DNA from: an uncultured Eubacteriales bacterium
Lineage (GTDB): Bacteria > Bacillota > Clostridia > Oscillospirales > Oscillospiraceae
Length of the DNA stretch: 46,431 nucleotides
Direction: 5' to 3'
Assembly: GCA_900549485.1 (NCBI GenBank)
Contig: UROG01000018.1
Span: forward strand, 1-46,431
The notes beneath the pieces are model-generated. The model made no database searches, was not told where the DNA came from, and was given only the letters and a program-made list of their open reading frames with translations. Of this stretch, positions 9,014 through 17,956 are shown in pieces. Numbering within the stretch: position 1 is the stretch's first letter; every line of letters begins with the position of its first letter. The translations under genes and the position numbers were made by a program.

Positions 9014-9236
9014 ATAAGCCGGCCTCCTTGCGGGGGAAATTTCGCTGCCTGAAATAGGCAAAGTACATCACATTACAATTACACTCTCAAATTATAACAT
9101 ATCTTTTACAAAATTCATAGCCATAGTTGCAAAAAAATAAAAAAATTTTTACATATAAATTACATATTATGTTAACTTACGGTGAAAAAACGTTATTTTG
9201 TTGATTATTTGTGGCATTGCTGATAAAATAATAAAC
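9014..9236. promoter_or_regulatory. Divergent A+T-rich control region
   Basis: This 223-bp region separates the leftward response-regulator operon from the rightward GTPase-nuclease operon and is strikingly A+T-rich. Leftward, a TATAAT-like hexamer lies near 9091-9096 with a poor -35. Rightward, TTTACA (9148-9153) and ATTACA (9159-9164) are 11 bp apart, the spacing of PhoP-type direct repeats. That similarity is suggestive only. No Shine-Dalgarno is seen before the rightward start at 9237. Confidence 0.35.
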
Positions 9237-11828
9237 ATGAAAAACAGGAAAAATCTTGCGGTCGGGATACTTGCCCATGTGGACGCGGGGAAGACCACGC
9301 TGTCGGAGGCAATGCTGTACCGCTCAGGAAAAATCAAAAAATTAGGCAGGGTCGATCACAGGGACAGCTTCCTTGACACGCATGATCTTGAAAGGGCACG
9401 GGGGATAACCATATTTTCCAAGCAGGCGCTGCTGAGCCTTGCAGGAACCGACATAACGCTTATGGACACGCCCGGTCATGTGGATTTCGCGGCGGAGACG
9501 GAGCGCACCTTGCAGGTGCTTGACTATGCCGTGCTCGTTATAAGCGGGACGGACGGCGTTCAGGCGCATACGGAGACGCTGTGGGCGCTTCTTGAGCGCT
9601 ATAACGTACCGGTTTTCGTGTTCGTGACGAAAATGGACGTGACCGCATGTGATCGGGAGGCGCTGCAAAAGCAGCTGTGCCGCGTGTTCGGAGACGGATG
9701 CGTTGATTTTACGCACAGGGACGCGGATTTTGAGGAAAAGCTTGCCGTTTGCAGCGAGGAAGCAATGGAAAGCTTCCTTGAAAACGGGGCGCTGTCCGAG
9801 AACGATATTTCGGAACTCGTTGCAGGCAGAAAGCTTTTCCCGTGCTTTTACGGATCGGGGCTGAAAGCCGACGGCGTAGACGCGCTTCTTGAAGCGCTTG
9901 ATACGCTCACCATGCAAAAGACCTATCCGGATGAATTTGCCGCAAGGGTATATAAAATAGGGCGTGACGCGCAGGGAAACCGCATGAGCTTTATGAAGCT
10001 CACCGGCGGAAGTCTTTCCGTGCGGCAGAGCGTCAGATATAAGGACGAGAGCGGCGGAGAATACGAGGAGAAGGCAACGGCGATAAGGCTCTATTCGGGC
10101 GCAAAATTCGAGAACGCGGAAACGGTGTGCGCCGGACAGGTGTGCGCCGTTCTGGGGCTGTCGGCGACATACCCGGGCGAAGGACTCGGCGCGGAGAAGG
10201 ACGGTGCGCCGCCTGTGCTTGAGCCGGTCGTGAGCTATACGGTACTGCTCCCGCCGGATAAGGACGCGAGGGTGCTGTATCCGAAGCTCATGCAGCTTCA
10301 GGAGGAAGATCCGCGCCTTCATATAGTATGGAATGAAAAGAGCAAAAAAATCTCCGTAAGGCTTATGGGCAAGGTTCAGACGGAGATTTTCAGAAGCCTT
10401 GTGAAGGAGCGGTTCGACACCGACATCCGGCTTGATACGGGACACGTTATGTACCGTGAGACCATAAAGAACACTGTCGAGGGCGTAGGGCATTTTGAGC
10501 CTCTGCGCCATTATTCGGAGGTTCACCTGCTTATGGAGCCGCTTCCGCGAGGGAGCGGGATCGTCATCACATCCTCATGCAGCGAGGACGTGCTTGACAG
10601 AAACTGGCAGAGACTTATTCTCACGCATCTTGCGGAAAAGACGCATATCGGCGTTCTGACGGGTTCACCCATAACGGATATAAAAATAACGCTTGTCTCC
10701 GGCCGTGCGCATCTCAAGCACACCGAAGGCGGCGATTTCAGGCAGTCCACTTACAGAGCCGTCAGGCAGGGGCTTATGCAGGCGGAAAGCGTTCTGCTTG
10801 AGCCGTGGTACGCGTTTTCCTCGGAGGTTCCGACCGGGCAGACGGGCAGACTTATCTCGGATGTGCGCGCAATGGGCGGCGAGATAGACACGCCTGAGGA
10901 CAGGGACGGTATGACGCGTGTAACGGGGCGTGCACCCGTCGCGTCGATGAACGGTTATATGGATACGCTTGTCGCATATACACGCGGCAGGGGGAGACTT
11001 TCCCTGCGGCCGGAGGGGTACAGACCGTGCCGCAGCCCGCAGGAGATAATCAATGAGATAGGCTATGACGCCGCGTCGGATACGGAGAATACTTCCGATT
11101 CGGTTTTCTGTGCGCATGGGGCGGGCTTCAGCGTACCATGGGACAAGGTGAAGGATTATATGCACCTTGAAAGCTGCCTTGCCGAAAAGAAGGAGCCGGA
11201 GTTTACGGCGCACCGCAGCATCAGCATAGACCAGAAAGAGCTTGAAGCGATAATGGAGCGGGAGTTCGGACCCATCAGAAGACCGCAGTATTCCGCACCC
11301 GTCGTCAACGCCGCACCGGATGCGCGGCTGTATATCGCCCAAAAGAAGAAATATATAATAGTAGACGGCTATAACCTCATCTTCGCGTGGGATGAGATGA
11401 AAGCCCTTGCCGCAGAAAAACTCGACCTTGCGCGTGCAAGGCTTATGGATGTGCTTACAAGCTACTGCGGCTTTACCGGCAGTGAGCTTGTGCTGGTATT
11501 TGACGGGTTCAGAACGCCGGGCAATCCCGGCTCACGTGAGGAGCGCGGCAATATCCGCGTCGTCTACACGCCGGAGGGGGAGACGGGCGATGCCTATATC
11601 GAGCGTCTTGTGAACGACATCGGCAAAAACTATTCCGTGCGGGTCATTACCTCGGATAATCTCATACGCGTCTCGGCCATGCGCTCGGGCGTACTGCGCA
11701 CATCCTCGGGCGAGTTTATAAAGGAGCTTGAATGGGTGCTTTCGCAGATAGACGAGCTGCTGAAAAGGACGAACAGCGGCGCGCATAAAACAAAGCTGAC
11801 CGAAAGCAATACGAAAAATGGAAAATAA
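9237..11828 (+). CDS. EF-G-like ribosomal-protection GTPase fused to a Rae1/YacP-like NYN nuclease
   Basis: An 863-aa two-part protein. Residues 1 to about 640 are an EF-G/TetM-type translational GTPase with intact G motifs: AHVDAGKT (13-20), RGIT (55-58), DTPGH (77-81) and TKMD (131-134), followed by the beta-barrel and the EF-G III/IV/V folds. Domain IV has GRAHLKHTEGGDFRQ in place of the YSPVSTPADF loop of Tet(M)/Tet(O), so tetracycline resistance should not be assumed. From about residue 703 a NYN/YacP domain follows (IIVDGYNLI, LVFDGF, GDAY, VITSDN), with the acidic residues expected of a PIN-like RNase. B. subtilis Rae1, a stand-alone YacP protein, cleaves mRNA on the ribosome. The start is uncertain: an in-frame TTG at 9198 would add 13 residues, and neither has a clear ribosome binding site. 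It overlaps the YlmH-like gene by 11 bp. Confidence 0.88.
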   Translation: MKNRKNLAVGILAHVDAGKTTLSEAMLYRSGKIKKLGRVDHRDSFLDTHDLERARGITIFSKQALLSLAGTDITLMDTPGHVDFAAETERTLQVLDYAVLVISGTDGVQAHTETLWALLERYNVPVFVFVTKMDVTACDREALQKQLCRVFGDGCVDFTHRDADFEEKLAVCSEEAMESFLENGALSENDISELVAGRKLFPCFYGSGLKADGVDALLEALDTLTMQKTYPDEFAARVYKIGRDAQGNRMSFMKLTGGSLSVRQSVRYKDESGGEYEEKATAIRLYSGAKFENAETVCAGQVCAVLGLSATYPGEGLGAEKDGAPPVLEPVVSYTVLLPPDKDARVLYPKLMQLQEEDPRLHIVWNEKSKKISVRLMGKVQTEIFRSLVKERFDTDIRLDTGHVMYRETIKNTVEGVGHFEPLRHYSEVHLLMEPLPRGSGIVITSSCSEDVLDRNWQRLILTHLAEKTHIGVLTGSPITDIKITLVSGRAHLKHTEGGDFRQSTYRAVRQGLMQAESVLLEPWYAFSSEVPTGQTGRLISDVRAMGGEIDTPEDRDGMTRVTGRAPVASMNGYMDTLVAYTRGRGRLSLRPEGYRPCRSPQEIINEIGYDAASDTENTSDSVFCAHGAGFSVPWDKVKDYMHLESCLAEKKEPEFTAHRSISIDQKELEAIMEREFGPIRRPQYSAPVVNAAPDARLYIAQKKKYIIVDGYNLIFAWDEMKALAAEKLDLARARLMDVLTSYCGFTGSELVLVFDGFRTPGNPGSREERGNIRVVYTPEGETGDAYIERLVNDIGKNYSVRVITSDNLIRVSAMRSGVLRTSSGEFIKELEWVLSQIDELLKRTNSGAHKTKLTESNTKNGK

Positions 11829-12564
11829 CGAACTTATAAAAAGAGCGGAGGATCTCAGAGAGCGCTGTGAGCGCAGCTGCACCGTGACGCATACGGGCTT
11901 CCTCACCCCCGCGGAGAGCTATGAGCTGGCGCGGTATTTCAAAAACCGTTCCGGCTGCACGCTTGTGTTTTTCGGCGGCAGCGGGGAATGTGAGCGTAAA
12001 ATTGCGTTTTTTCTGCCTGAATATATGGATGAAGAGAGCTTTGACGGGGCGGAGTATATCTCTGCCGTAAAGCTCACGGCGTATTTCGGTATCCCCGCGC
12101 ACCGCGACTATATGGGCGCTGTCCTTGGCATGGGCATCGGCAGGGAGCGCATAGGCGATATTGCCGTGCATGACAATACCGCGTTTGTTTTCTGCGTACC
12201 GTCGGTCAGACCGCTCATTATGCAGCTTGAAAAGGCGGGCAGGGTCACTGTGAAGGCGGAGGAGATACCGCTTGATAAGGTGCCGGCGCCGGAGAGAAAG
12301 GTAAAGGAAATGTCTTTCACCGTCTCAAGCATGCGCCTTGACGCGGTCACGGGCGGAATGTTCGGCATTTCGCGCACAGAGGCGGCAAAGCAGATCGGCA
12401 TGGGGCTTGTCAGCGTCAACTATTCCGTCTGCGAAAAGCCGGACCATGCCGTCAGAGCCGGGGATATTATCACCGTCCGCGGCAGGGGCAAGGGCAGCGT
12501 TACGGGTACCGGCGGCAGTTCCCGCAAGGGCAGACTTTTCGTGTACGCGGAAGTGCTTGCCTGA
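11818..12564 (+). CDS. YlmH/RqcP2-like S4-domain RNA-binding protein
   Basis: A 248-aa protein of the YlmH family. Characterised members bind the 50S subunit with peptidyl-tRNA and take part in the bacterial ribosome-associated quality-control pathway. The family hallmark is the segment HRDYMGAVLGMGIGRERIGD (about 95-114), and an S4 RNA-binding domain spans about 168-230 (SSMRLDAV, RGRGKG). In many Firmicutes ylmH sits in a cell-division cluster near sepF and divIVA. Here its start codon lies 11 bp inside the preceding GTPase-nuclease gene, so the two are translationally coupled. That supports a shared role at stalled ribosomes, which is inference. Confidence 0.85.
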   Translation: MENNELIKRAEDLRERCERSCTVTHTGFLTPAESYELARYFKNRSGCTLVFFGGSGECERKIAFFLPEYMDEESFDGAEYISAVKLTAYFGIPAHRDYMGAVLGMGIGRERIGDIAVHDNTAFVFCVPSVRPLIMQLEKAGRVTVKAEEIPLDKVPAPERKVKEMSFTVSSMRLDAVTGGMFGISRTEAAKQIGMGLVSVNYSVCEKPDHAVRAGDIITVRGRGKGSVTGTGGSSRKGRLFVYAEVLA

Positions 12565-12618
12565 ACAGACGCGTTTGAACCAGCTTTTATTCAGAATAAA
12601 TTTTTTTGGAGACGTTAA

Positions 12619-14835
12619 ATGGATCAGGAGAAGGAACTGTACGAAATATCGGGGACTGTTGACTCCGTTATATATAAGAACGAGGAAAACGGCTATACCG
12701 TTTTGAGACTTCGGGACGGGAACGGTGAAAGCGTCACCGTTACGGGGACTTTTCCGTATGCCGCAAACGGCGAGTCGATGATAGTCACCGGTGAATGGAT
12801 GACACATTCCGTTCACGGCAGGCAGTTCAAAGCCGAATTTGCCCAGCGCCTTCTGCCCACAAGCGCCTCTGCGATATATGAATTTCTTGCGGGCGGCGCG
12901 GTCAAAGGCATTGGTCCTGCCACGGCGTCGCTTATTGTCAATGAATTTGGGGACAAAACGCTTGACGTGCTGGAAAATTCACCGGATAAGCTTGCGAAGA
13001 TCAAGGGAATAAGCGACGCCAAGGCGCAGCAGATATCCAAAAGCTTCCGCCGGCAGGCGGGTGTGCGCAGGATCATGGAATTTGTCTGCTCGTTCGGTCT
13101 GCGCCCGATCCTTGCCATGCGGATGTACCGCTTTTACGGGGACGAAGCGATGGGCATACTGCGCGAAAACCCCTACATACTTGCCTCGTCCCATATCGGC
13201 GGTAGCTTTTCCGAGGCGGATACGCTTGCGCTTGAAATGGGGCTTGAGGGCAACAATGCAAACCGGATAAAAGCGGCCTGCCTTTTTGAGCTTGTGCATA
13301 ATTCCGGCAACGGTCATTGCTTTATTCCGCGCGAAAAGCTTGCCGCCGTTACGGCGGAGCTGATAGGCGTTGAGTACGATGAGGCACAGGAGAGCATAGA
13401 CAAGCTTATCGAAAGCGGCGAGCTTATATTTGAGCAGATAGCAGGGGTCGATGCCTGCTACCTGCCGGAGCTTTATTATGCCGAGGTCAACGCCGCGGAG
13501 AATCTTGCCCGTATGTGCAAAAGAAAGTACAGCGATAAGGCGGATATATTAAAGCTCATTTCGCGCCTTGAAGCCGCTCAGGGCATACACTATGCACCGT
13601 CTCAGAAGCAGACGCTGAAATTTGCGCTTGAAAACCAGCTTGTTGTCATAACCGGCGGCCCCGGTACGGGAAAAACAACGTCCGTGCGGGCGATACTAGC
13701 GCTTTTTGACACCCTAGGACTGAAAACGCTGCTCACCGCCCCTACGGGCAGAGCCGCGAAGCGCATGACTGAGCTTACCGGACGCGACGCCTCCACCGTC
13801 CACCGTCTGCTTGAGGCAAAATTTGCCGAGGACGGGGAAAAAGTCGTTTTCACAAAGGACGAAAGCGACCGGTTAGACTGCGGCGCGGTCATTCTGGATG
13901 AGTGCTCAATGATTGACATAACGCTGTTTGACGCGCTTTTGAGGGCGCTTCCGCCGGACGCACGTCTCGTGATGGTCGGCGATGCGGATCAGCTTCAATC
14001 CGTTGGCCCGGGTAACGTCTTTTCGGCGATAATAAGAAGCAAGGTCGTTCCCACCGTGCAGCTTACCGAGATTTTCCGTCAGAGCGGCGGCAGCCGCATC
14101 GTGCGCAACGCGCACATGATAAACCGCGGCGAGCATCCCGATTTTTCGGAAAATGCGGGCGATTTTTTCCGTCTGCGCAGATTGCAGGCGGCATCCGCGG
14201 TGGAGACGATAACGGAGCTGTGCGCGGTGCGCCTTCCCAATAAGATGGGCATCCTGTCCGGCGATATACAGGTGCTCTCGCCCACAAGGCGCGGCGAGCT
14301 GGGGACGCTCAATCTCAACAGGCAGCTGCAAAAAACGCTCAACCCGCCGGATAAGACGAAAGCGGAAAAGGCTTTCGGGGAAGCGGTGTTCCGCGTGGGC
14401 GACAGAGTGATGCAGATAAAAAACAATTACGATATACTCTGGCGCAGCGAAGACGGAAAAAACGCGGGGAGCGGCATATATAACGGAGATATCGGCAATA
14501 TTATTGCTGTCGATACCGTGAACGAAAATCTCACGGTGAATTTTGACGGGCGCATCGTCACCTACGGCTTTGATTCGCTCATGGAGCTTGAGCATGCATG
14601 GGCAATGACCGTGCATAAATCCCAGGGCAGTGAGTACAGAGCCGTTATTCTGGCGCTGTCCACATCCTCGCGCCTGCTCTTGACACGGAGTGTATTATAT
14701 ACAGCAGTGACCAGGGCGAAAAACCTGCTTATAATCATAGGCGAGGATGAAACGGCGTATCAGATGATAGACAACTCCAAGCGCTCCAACAGATACAGCG
14801 CGCTCAGAGTGAGACTGCGGGCGCTGTGCCAATGA
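12619..14835 (+). CDS. recD2: ATP-dependent RecD2-type DNA helicase
   Basis: Superfamily 1B 5'-to-3' helicase acting in DNA repair outside a RecBCD complex. The 738-aa protein has the long RecD2 N-terminal region: an OB-like segment from ~5 to 90, then helix-hairpin-helix repeats with VKGIGPATASLIV and LAKIKGISDAKA. Walker A GGPGTGKTTS lies near 346, Walker B ILDECSMID near 426, motif III GDADQLQSVGPGN near 455, and the C-terminal UvrD-like motif ends with MTVHKSQGSEYRAVIL and VLYTAVTRAK. No recB or recC is nearby, which fits RecD2. An upstream GGAG supports the ATG. The ComFC-like gene overlaps its stop by an ATGA. Confidence 0.93.
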   Translation: MDQEKELYEISGTVDSVIYKNEENGYTVLRLRDGNGESVTVTGTFPYAANGESMIVTGEWMTHSVHGRQFKAEFAQRLLPTSASAIYEFLAGGAVKGIGPATASLIVNEFGDKTLDVLENSPDKLAKIKGISDAKAQQISKSFRRQAGVRRIMEFVCSFGLRPILAMRMYRFYGDEAMGILRENPYILASSHIGGSFSEADTLALEMGLEGNNANRIKAACLFELVHNSGNGHCFIPREKLAAVTAELIGVEYDEAQESIDKLIESGELIFEQIAGVDACYLPELYYAEVNAAENLARMCKRKYSDKADILKLISRLEAAQGIHYAPSQKQTLKFALENQLVVITGGPGTGKTTSVRAILALFDTLGLKTLLTAPTGRAAKRMTELTGRDASTVHRLLEAKFAEDGEKVVFTKDESDRLDCGAVILDECSMIDITLFDALLRALPPDARLVMVGDADQLQSVGPGNVFSAIIRSKVVPTVQLTEIFRQSGGSRIVRNAHMINRGEHPDFSENAGDFFRLRRLQAASAVETITELCAVRLPNKMGILSGDIQVLSPTRRGELGTLNLNRQLQKTLNPPDKTKAEKAFGEAVFRVGDRVMQIKNNYDILWRSEDGKNAGSGIYNGDIGNIIAVDTVNENLTVNFDGRIVTYGFDSLMELEHAWAMTVHKSQGSEYRAVILALSTSSRLLLTRSVLYTAVTRAKNLLIIIGEDETAYQMIDNSKRSNRYSALRVRLRALCQ

Positions 14836-15482
14836 AAATAACCGATCTTCTGCTTGAACTTTTTTATCCCAGCCGCTGCGCCTTCTGCGGGAGGCTTGTC
14901 AAAAGCGGCGAGGGGATGTGCCGGGACTGCGGCGGAAAGCTCCCTTATACGGGCGCGGTCAACGCCGTGCAGTATTTTCCGGGAGTGAGCCGGTGCGTAT
15001 CGCCGCTTTACTATGAGGGTGCGGTCAGGGAGGCGCTTCTGCGCTATAAATTCGGGGGCGCTGCATCGTACAGCCGCGTTTTCGGGAAAATTATGGCGAA
15101 ATGTATTGACGAAATGCAATTTTCCTGCGATATTATTACATGGATTCCCTTGAGCGGGAGAAGACTGCGCAAAAGAGGCTATAATCAGGCGCAGCTTCTG
15201 GCGGAGCGTGCGGCGGAGGAGCTTTCACTGCCTTGTGTGCCGATGCTTGTAAAACTGCGCAATAATCCGGCTCAGTCCGGGATAGACGACTATAAGCAGA
15301 GACGCAGGAATGTCGCCGGTGTTTATGACGTGCGGGAGCCGATGCTTCCGGAGGGAAAGCACATTCTTCTTGTTGACGATATAGTCACCACCGGCGCTAC
15401 GCTCTCTGAGGCGGCGTCCGTTCTCAGAAAAGCGGGGGCGGCGGAGGTCACGGCGCTTACCGCGGCGCGCAGAAGAGATTGA
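14832..15482 (+). CDS. ComFC/GntX-family phosphoribosyltransferase-like protein
   Basis: A 216-aa ComF-family protein. An N-terminal zinc-ribbon-like region has CAFC and CRDC pairs, and a type I phosphoribosyltransferase fold contains the PRPP loop HILLVDDIVTTGATLSEA near the C-terminus. In Gram-positives ComFC (ComF operon) supports uptake of transforming DNA with the ComFA helicase. No comFA is seen here, so a competence role is not demonstrated. Start choice: the ATG at 14832 forms a 4-bp ATGA overlap with recD2, while a GTG six bases upstream is the alternative. The preceding helicase suggests a DNA-handling context. Confidence 0.85.
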   Translation: MKITDLLLELFYPSRCAFCGRLVKSGEGMCRDCGGKLPYTGAVNAVQYFPGVSRCVSPLYYEGAVREALLRYKFGGAASYSRVFGKIMAKCIDEMQFSCDIITWIPLSGRRLRKRGYNQAQLLAERAAEELSLPCVPMLVKLRNNPAQSGIDDYKQRRRNVAGVYDVREPMLPEGKHILLVDDIVTTGATLSEAASVLRKAGAAEVTALTAARRRD

Positions 15483-15518
15483 TGAGGAATTTAAGAAACC
15501 TTCTGGGGTGAAAGATAT

Positions 15519-16550
15519 ATGAATATATTTGAAAAAGACATCGCAATAGATATGGGTACATCCTCCACGCTTATTTTTGAGCAGGGCAAGGGCGTTGTCA
15601 GCAGAGAGCCGACGGTCGTTGCGGTGGACAAGTTCAGCGGCAAGATATTGAAGGTGGGGCAGGAAGCGCAGAAAATGCTGGGCAGGACGCCTGCCAATAT
15701 CGTCGCCATAAAGCCGGTCAACAACGGCGTTATCTCCGACTATGAGATGACGGCGCAGATGCTCAGGGAGCTTATAAGCCGCATTACGACGGTCAGCCTT
15801 TTCAAGCCCTGTATCCTTGCCTGCGTTCCAAGCAGCATAAACGGCGTTGAGGAACGCGCCGTTATCGACGCAGCGATAGAGGCGGGCGCAAGGAAGGTCT
15901 ATCTTCTGGAGACTGCCGTCGCTACGGCGCTCAGCGCAGGTGTTGACATTTCCAAGGCTGACGGGCATATGGTCATCGACATCGGCGGCGGCACTACCGA
16001 GGTCGCGGTGATCTCGGCGGGCGGCGTCGCGGAGTGCGAGTCTATCAAGGTGGCGGGCGCAAGCTTTGACGAGGCGATAGTGAGGTATGTGCGTAATAAG
16101 TATAATGTACGCATCGGCCTTTCCACTGCGGAGGAGATAAAGCGCAGCATCGGCTGCATAATCCAGCGTCCGGATTCCGGCATTGAGGAGGTCAAGGGTC
16201 AGAACCTCACAAACGGCCTGCCCAAGACGATCGAGCTGAACTCTACCGAGCTTATCGAGGCGTTTGTCGAGCCGATGAACAGGATACTTGAGGCGGTACA
16301 CGCCGTTCTTGAGCGCACACAGCCTCAGCTTGTGGGCGATCTTGACAAAAACGGCATAATCATGTCCGGCGGCGGAAGCCTCATATACGGCATAGACCGC
16401 CTTATCGAACGCAGCACCGGCATTCGCACAGTCGTTGTGGACGACGCGGTTTCGTGCGCGGCATACGGCGCGGGCAAAATGCTCATGCATCTTGACGATA
16501 TGCAGGACGGCATGATGAACTTTTACAGAAAACGTCAGCTCAAGGGCTGA
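15519..16550 (+). CDS. MreB-family rod-shape actin homologue
   Basis: Bacterial actin of 343 aa, full length for MreB/Mbl. It shows the phosphate-1 loop (AIDMGTSSTLIF), the phosphate-2 loop (VIDIGGGTTEVAV) and the adenosine motif (IIMSGGGSLIYGIDRLI). It polymerises beneath the membrane and organises lateral wall synthesis. No mreC or mreD follows, so it may be an Mbl/MreBH-type paralogue rather than the mreBCD-operon MreB. Paralogue assignment needs a tree, so no symbol is given. The ribosome binding site is GGGGTG, and the gene lies 36 bp after the ComFC-like gene and 23 bp before ispD. Confidence 0.9.
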   Translation: MNIFEKDIAIDMGTSSTLIFEQGKGVVSREPTVVAVDKFSGKILKVGQEAQKMLGRTPANIVAIKPVNNGVISDYEMTAQMLRELISRITTVSLFKPCILACVPSSINGVEERAVIDAAIEAGARKVYLLETAVATALSAGVDISKADGHMVIDIGGGTTEVAVISAGGVAECESIKVAGASFDEAIVRYVRNKYNVRIGLSTAEEIKRSIGCIIQRPDSGIEEVKGQNLTNGLPKTIELNSTELIEAFVEPMNRILEAVHAVLERTQPQLVGDLDKNGIIMSGGGSLIYGIDRLIERSTGIRTVVVDDAVSCAAYGAGKMLMHLDDMQDGMMNFYRKRQLKG

Positions 16551-16573
16551 GTAAGGAAGGAATACGGGCAATT

Positions 16574-17317
16574 ATGTTTGAAAAGCTGTTTAACGCTAAG
16601 AAGAAGGAACCCCGCTGCTCTGCGGTCATTGTCGCCGCAGGACATTCCACGCGCATGGGCGAGGATAAGCTTTTTATGCAGCTGGGCTGTATGCCCGTCC
16701 TTGCAAGAACGCTCCTTGCATTTGAAAACTGCAAAGCCGTCGAGGAGATAGTTGTGGTCACAAGAAGCGAAAAGATAATGGAAGTTGCGGATATGTGCAA
16801 GAAATACGGCATATCAAAGACTTCAAAGGTGATTTTCGGCGGCGCAACGCGGAGTGAATCCTCGCTTGCGGGCGTGTCGGAGGTTAAAAGCGATGCCGAA
16901 CTTATTGCCATACACGACGGTGCGAGACCGTTTGTCACCGAGAAGATAATTGAAAGCGCCGTTTCCGCTGCGGCAAAATACATGGCGGCGGCGCCTGCGG
17001 TCAAAATCACTGACACGCTCAAGGCGGTCGATGAAGACGGCTTCGCCATAGGCACCGTGGACAGGGAAAGCACAGTGCGCATCCAGACCCCGCAGGTGTT
17101 CAGCGCAGACCTTATAAAGGGCGCGCTATCCAAGGCGGTGAGAGACGGGCGCGTGATCACGGACGACTGCGCCGCGATAGAAGCAATGGGCGTGAAGGTG
17201 TTCATGGTAGACGGCGATGAGGATAACATAAAGCTCACGACGGAAAAGGATATTTTTGTCGCGTCGGAGATAATAAAACGCAGGGGTGATTACAGTGAGG
17301 ATAGGACACGGGTATGA
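16574..17317 (+). CDS. ispD: 2-C-methyl-D-erythritol 4-phosphate cytidylyltransferase
   Basis: Third step of the MEP isoprenoid pathway: transfers CMP from CTP to methylerythritol phosphate. The 247-aa protein carries the nucleotidyltransferase signature VAAGHSTRMGEDKLF near residues 20-35 after a basic extension of about 15 residues, then the family motifs IAIHDGARPFV, IRIQTPQ-type VRIQTPQVF and TDDCAAIEAMG. The 3' end overlaps ispF by 23 bp in another frame. The linked but unfused ispD-ispF arrangement contrasts with the fused IspDF of some other bacteria. Confidence 0.95.
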   Translation: MFEKLFNAKKKEPRCSAVIVAAGHSTRMGEDKLFMQLGCMPVLARTLLAFENCKAVEEIVVVTRSEKIMEVADMCKKYGISKTSKVIFGGATRSESSLAGVSEVKSDAELIAIHDGARPFVTEKIIESAVSAAAKYMAAAPAVKITDTLKAVDEDGFAIGTVDRESTVRIQTPQVFSADLIKGALSKAVRDGRVITDDCAAIEAMGVKVFMVDGDEDNIKLTTEKDIFVASEIIKRRGDYSEDRTRV

Positions 17318-17774
17318 TGTGCACCGTCTTGCCGAGGGCAGGAAGCTCATTCTCGGCGGCGTTGAAATACCGTATGAAAAGGGACTTCTGGGACATTCCG
17401 ATGCCGATGTGCTGACCCATGCGCTTATGGATTCGCTGCTCGGCGCGGCGGCAATGGGCGATATAGGCCATCTCTTTCCGGATAATGACGACAGGTACCT
17501 CGGCGCGGATAGTATAGAGCTGCTGAAGGCTGTCGTTCTGAAGCTTCGGGAAAAGGGGTACTCCGTTTCCAACACCGACTGCACCGTTATCGCGCAGCGC
17601 CCCAGGCTTGCGCCGTTTATCGCGCATATGAGGGAAAAGCTTGCGGCCGCAATGGGTGTGGAGGTTGATTGCGTAAGCGTAAAGGCGACCACCGAGGAGG
17701 GACTTGGCTTTTCCGGTGAAGGTCTCGGCATTGCCGCCCACGCCGTATCGCTCATAGAAAAAGCGGCGGAGTGA
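17295..17774 (+). CDS. ispF: 2-C-methyl-D-erythritol 2,4-cyclodiphosphate synthase
   Basis: MEP-pathway enzyme that cyclises CDP-methylerythritol 2-phosphate with loss of CMP. The 159-aa protein begins MRIGHGYDVH, with metal ligands Asp8 and His10, followed by LLGHSDADV (His34) and the conserved VSVKATTEEGLGFSGEG. An in-frame GTG at 17286 is possible, but the GTG at 17295 is preferred. AGGGG lies 8 nt upstream of it, and the protein then has the canonical family N-terminus. It is translationally coupled to ispD, and a strong terminator follows 12 bp after the stop. Confidence 0.95.
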   Translation: MRIGHGYDVHRLAEGRKLILGGVEIPYEKGLLGHSDADVLTHALMDSLLGAAAMGDIGHLFPDNDDRYLGADSIELLKAVVLKLREKGYSVSNTDCTVIAQRPRLAPFIAHMREKLAAAMGVEVDCVSVKATTEEGLGFSGEGLGIAAHAVSLIEKAAE

Positions 17775-17786
17775 AGACCGAATATG

Positions 17787-17822
17787 AAAACCGGCAGGGA
17801 GCGTCTCCTCCCTGCCGGTTTT
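17787..17822 (+). terminator. Rho-independent terminator after ispF
   Basis: Perfect 14-bp stem, AAAACCGGCAGGGA (17787-17800) pairing with 17809-17822, with an 8-nt loop and terminal T residues. It closes the operon that starts with the GTPase-nuclease gene. Confidence 0.9.
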
Positions 17823-17956
17823 ATGTCGGCACAGAAAAGAAATATATATGAACGACACATTTACATTTTTTTAACCATTATCATATAAAGCGGGGTATAA
17901 TAATACTGTGCAGAAAAACCATTGAATATGGCGAAAAAGCGAGGAGGCTTTGATAT

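Noticed and set aside
9237..11828. Calling this gene a tetracycline resistance determinant
   Set aside because: The GTPase is in the TetM/EF-G superfamily, but the domain IV loop that displaces tetracycline in Tet(M)/Tet(O) is not conserved, so the phenotype cannot be claimed.
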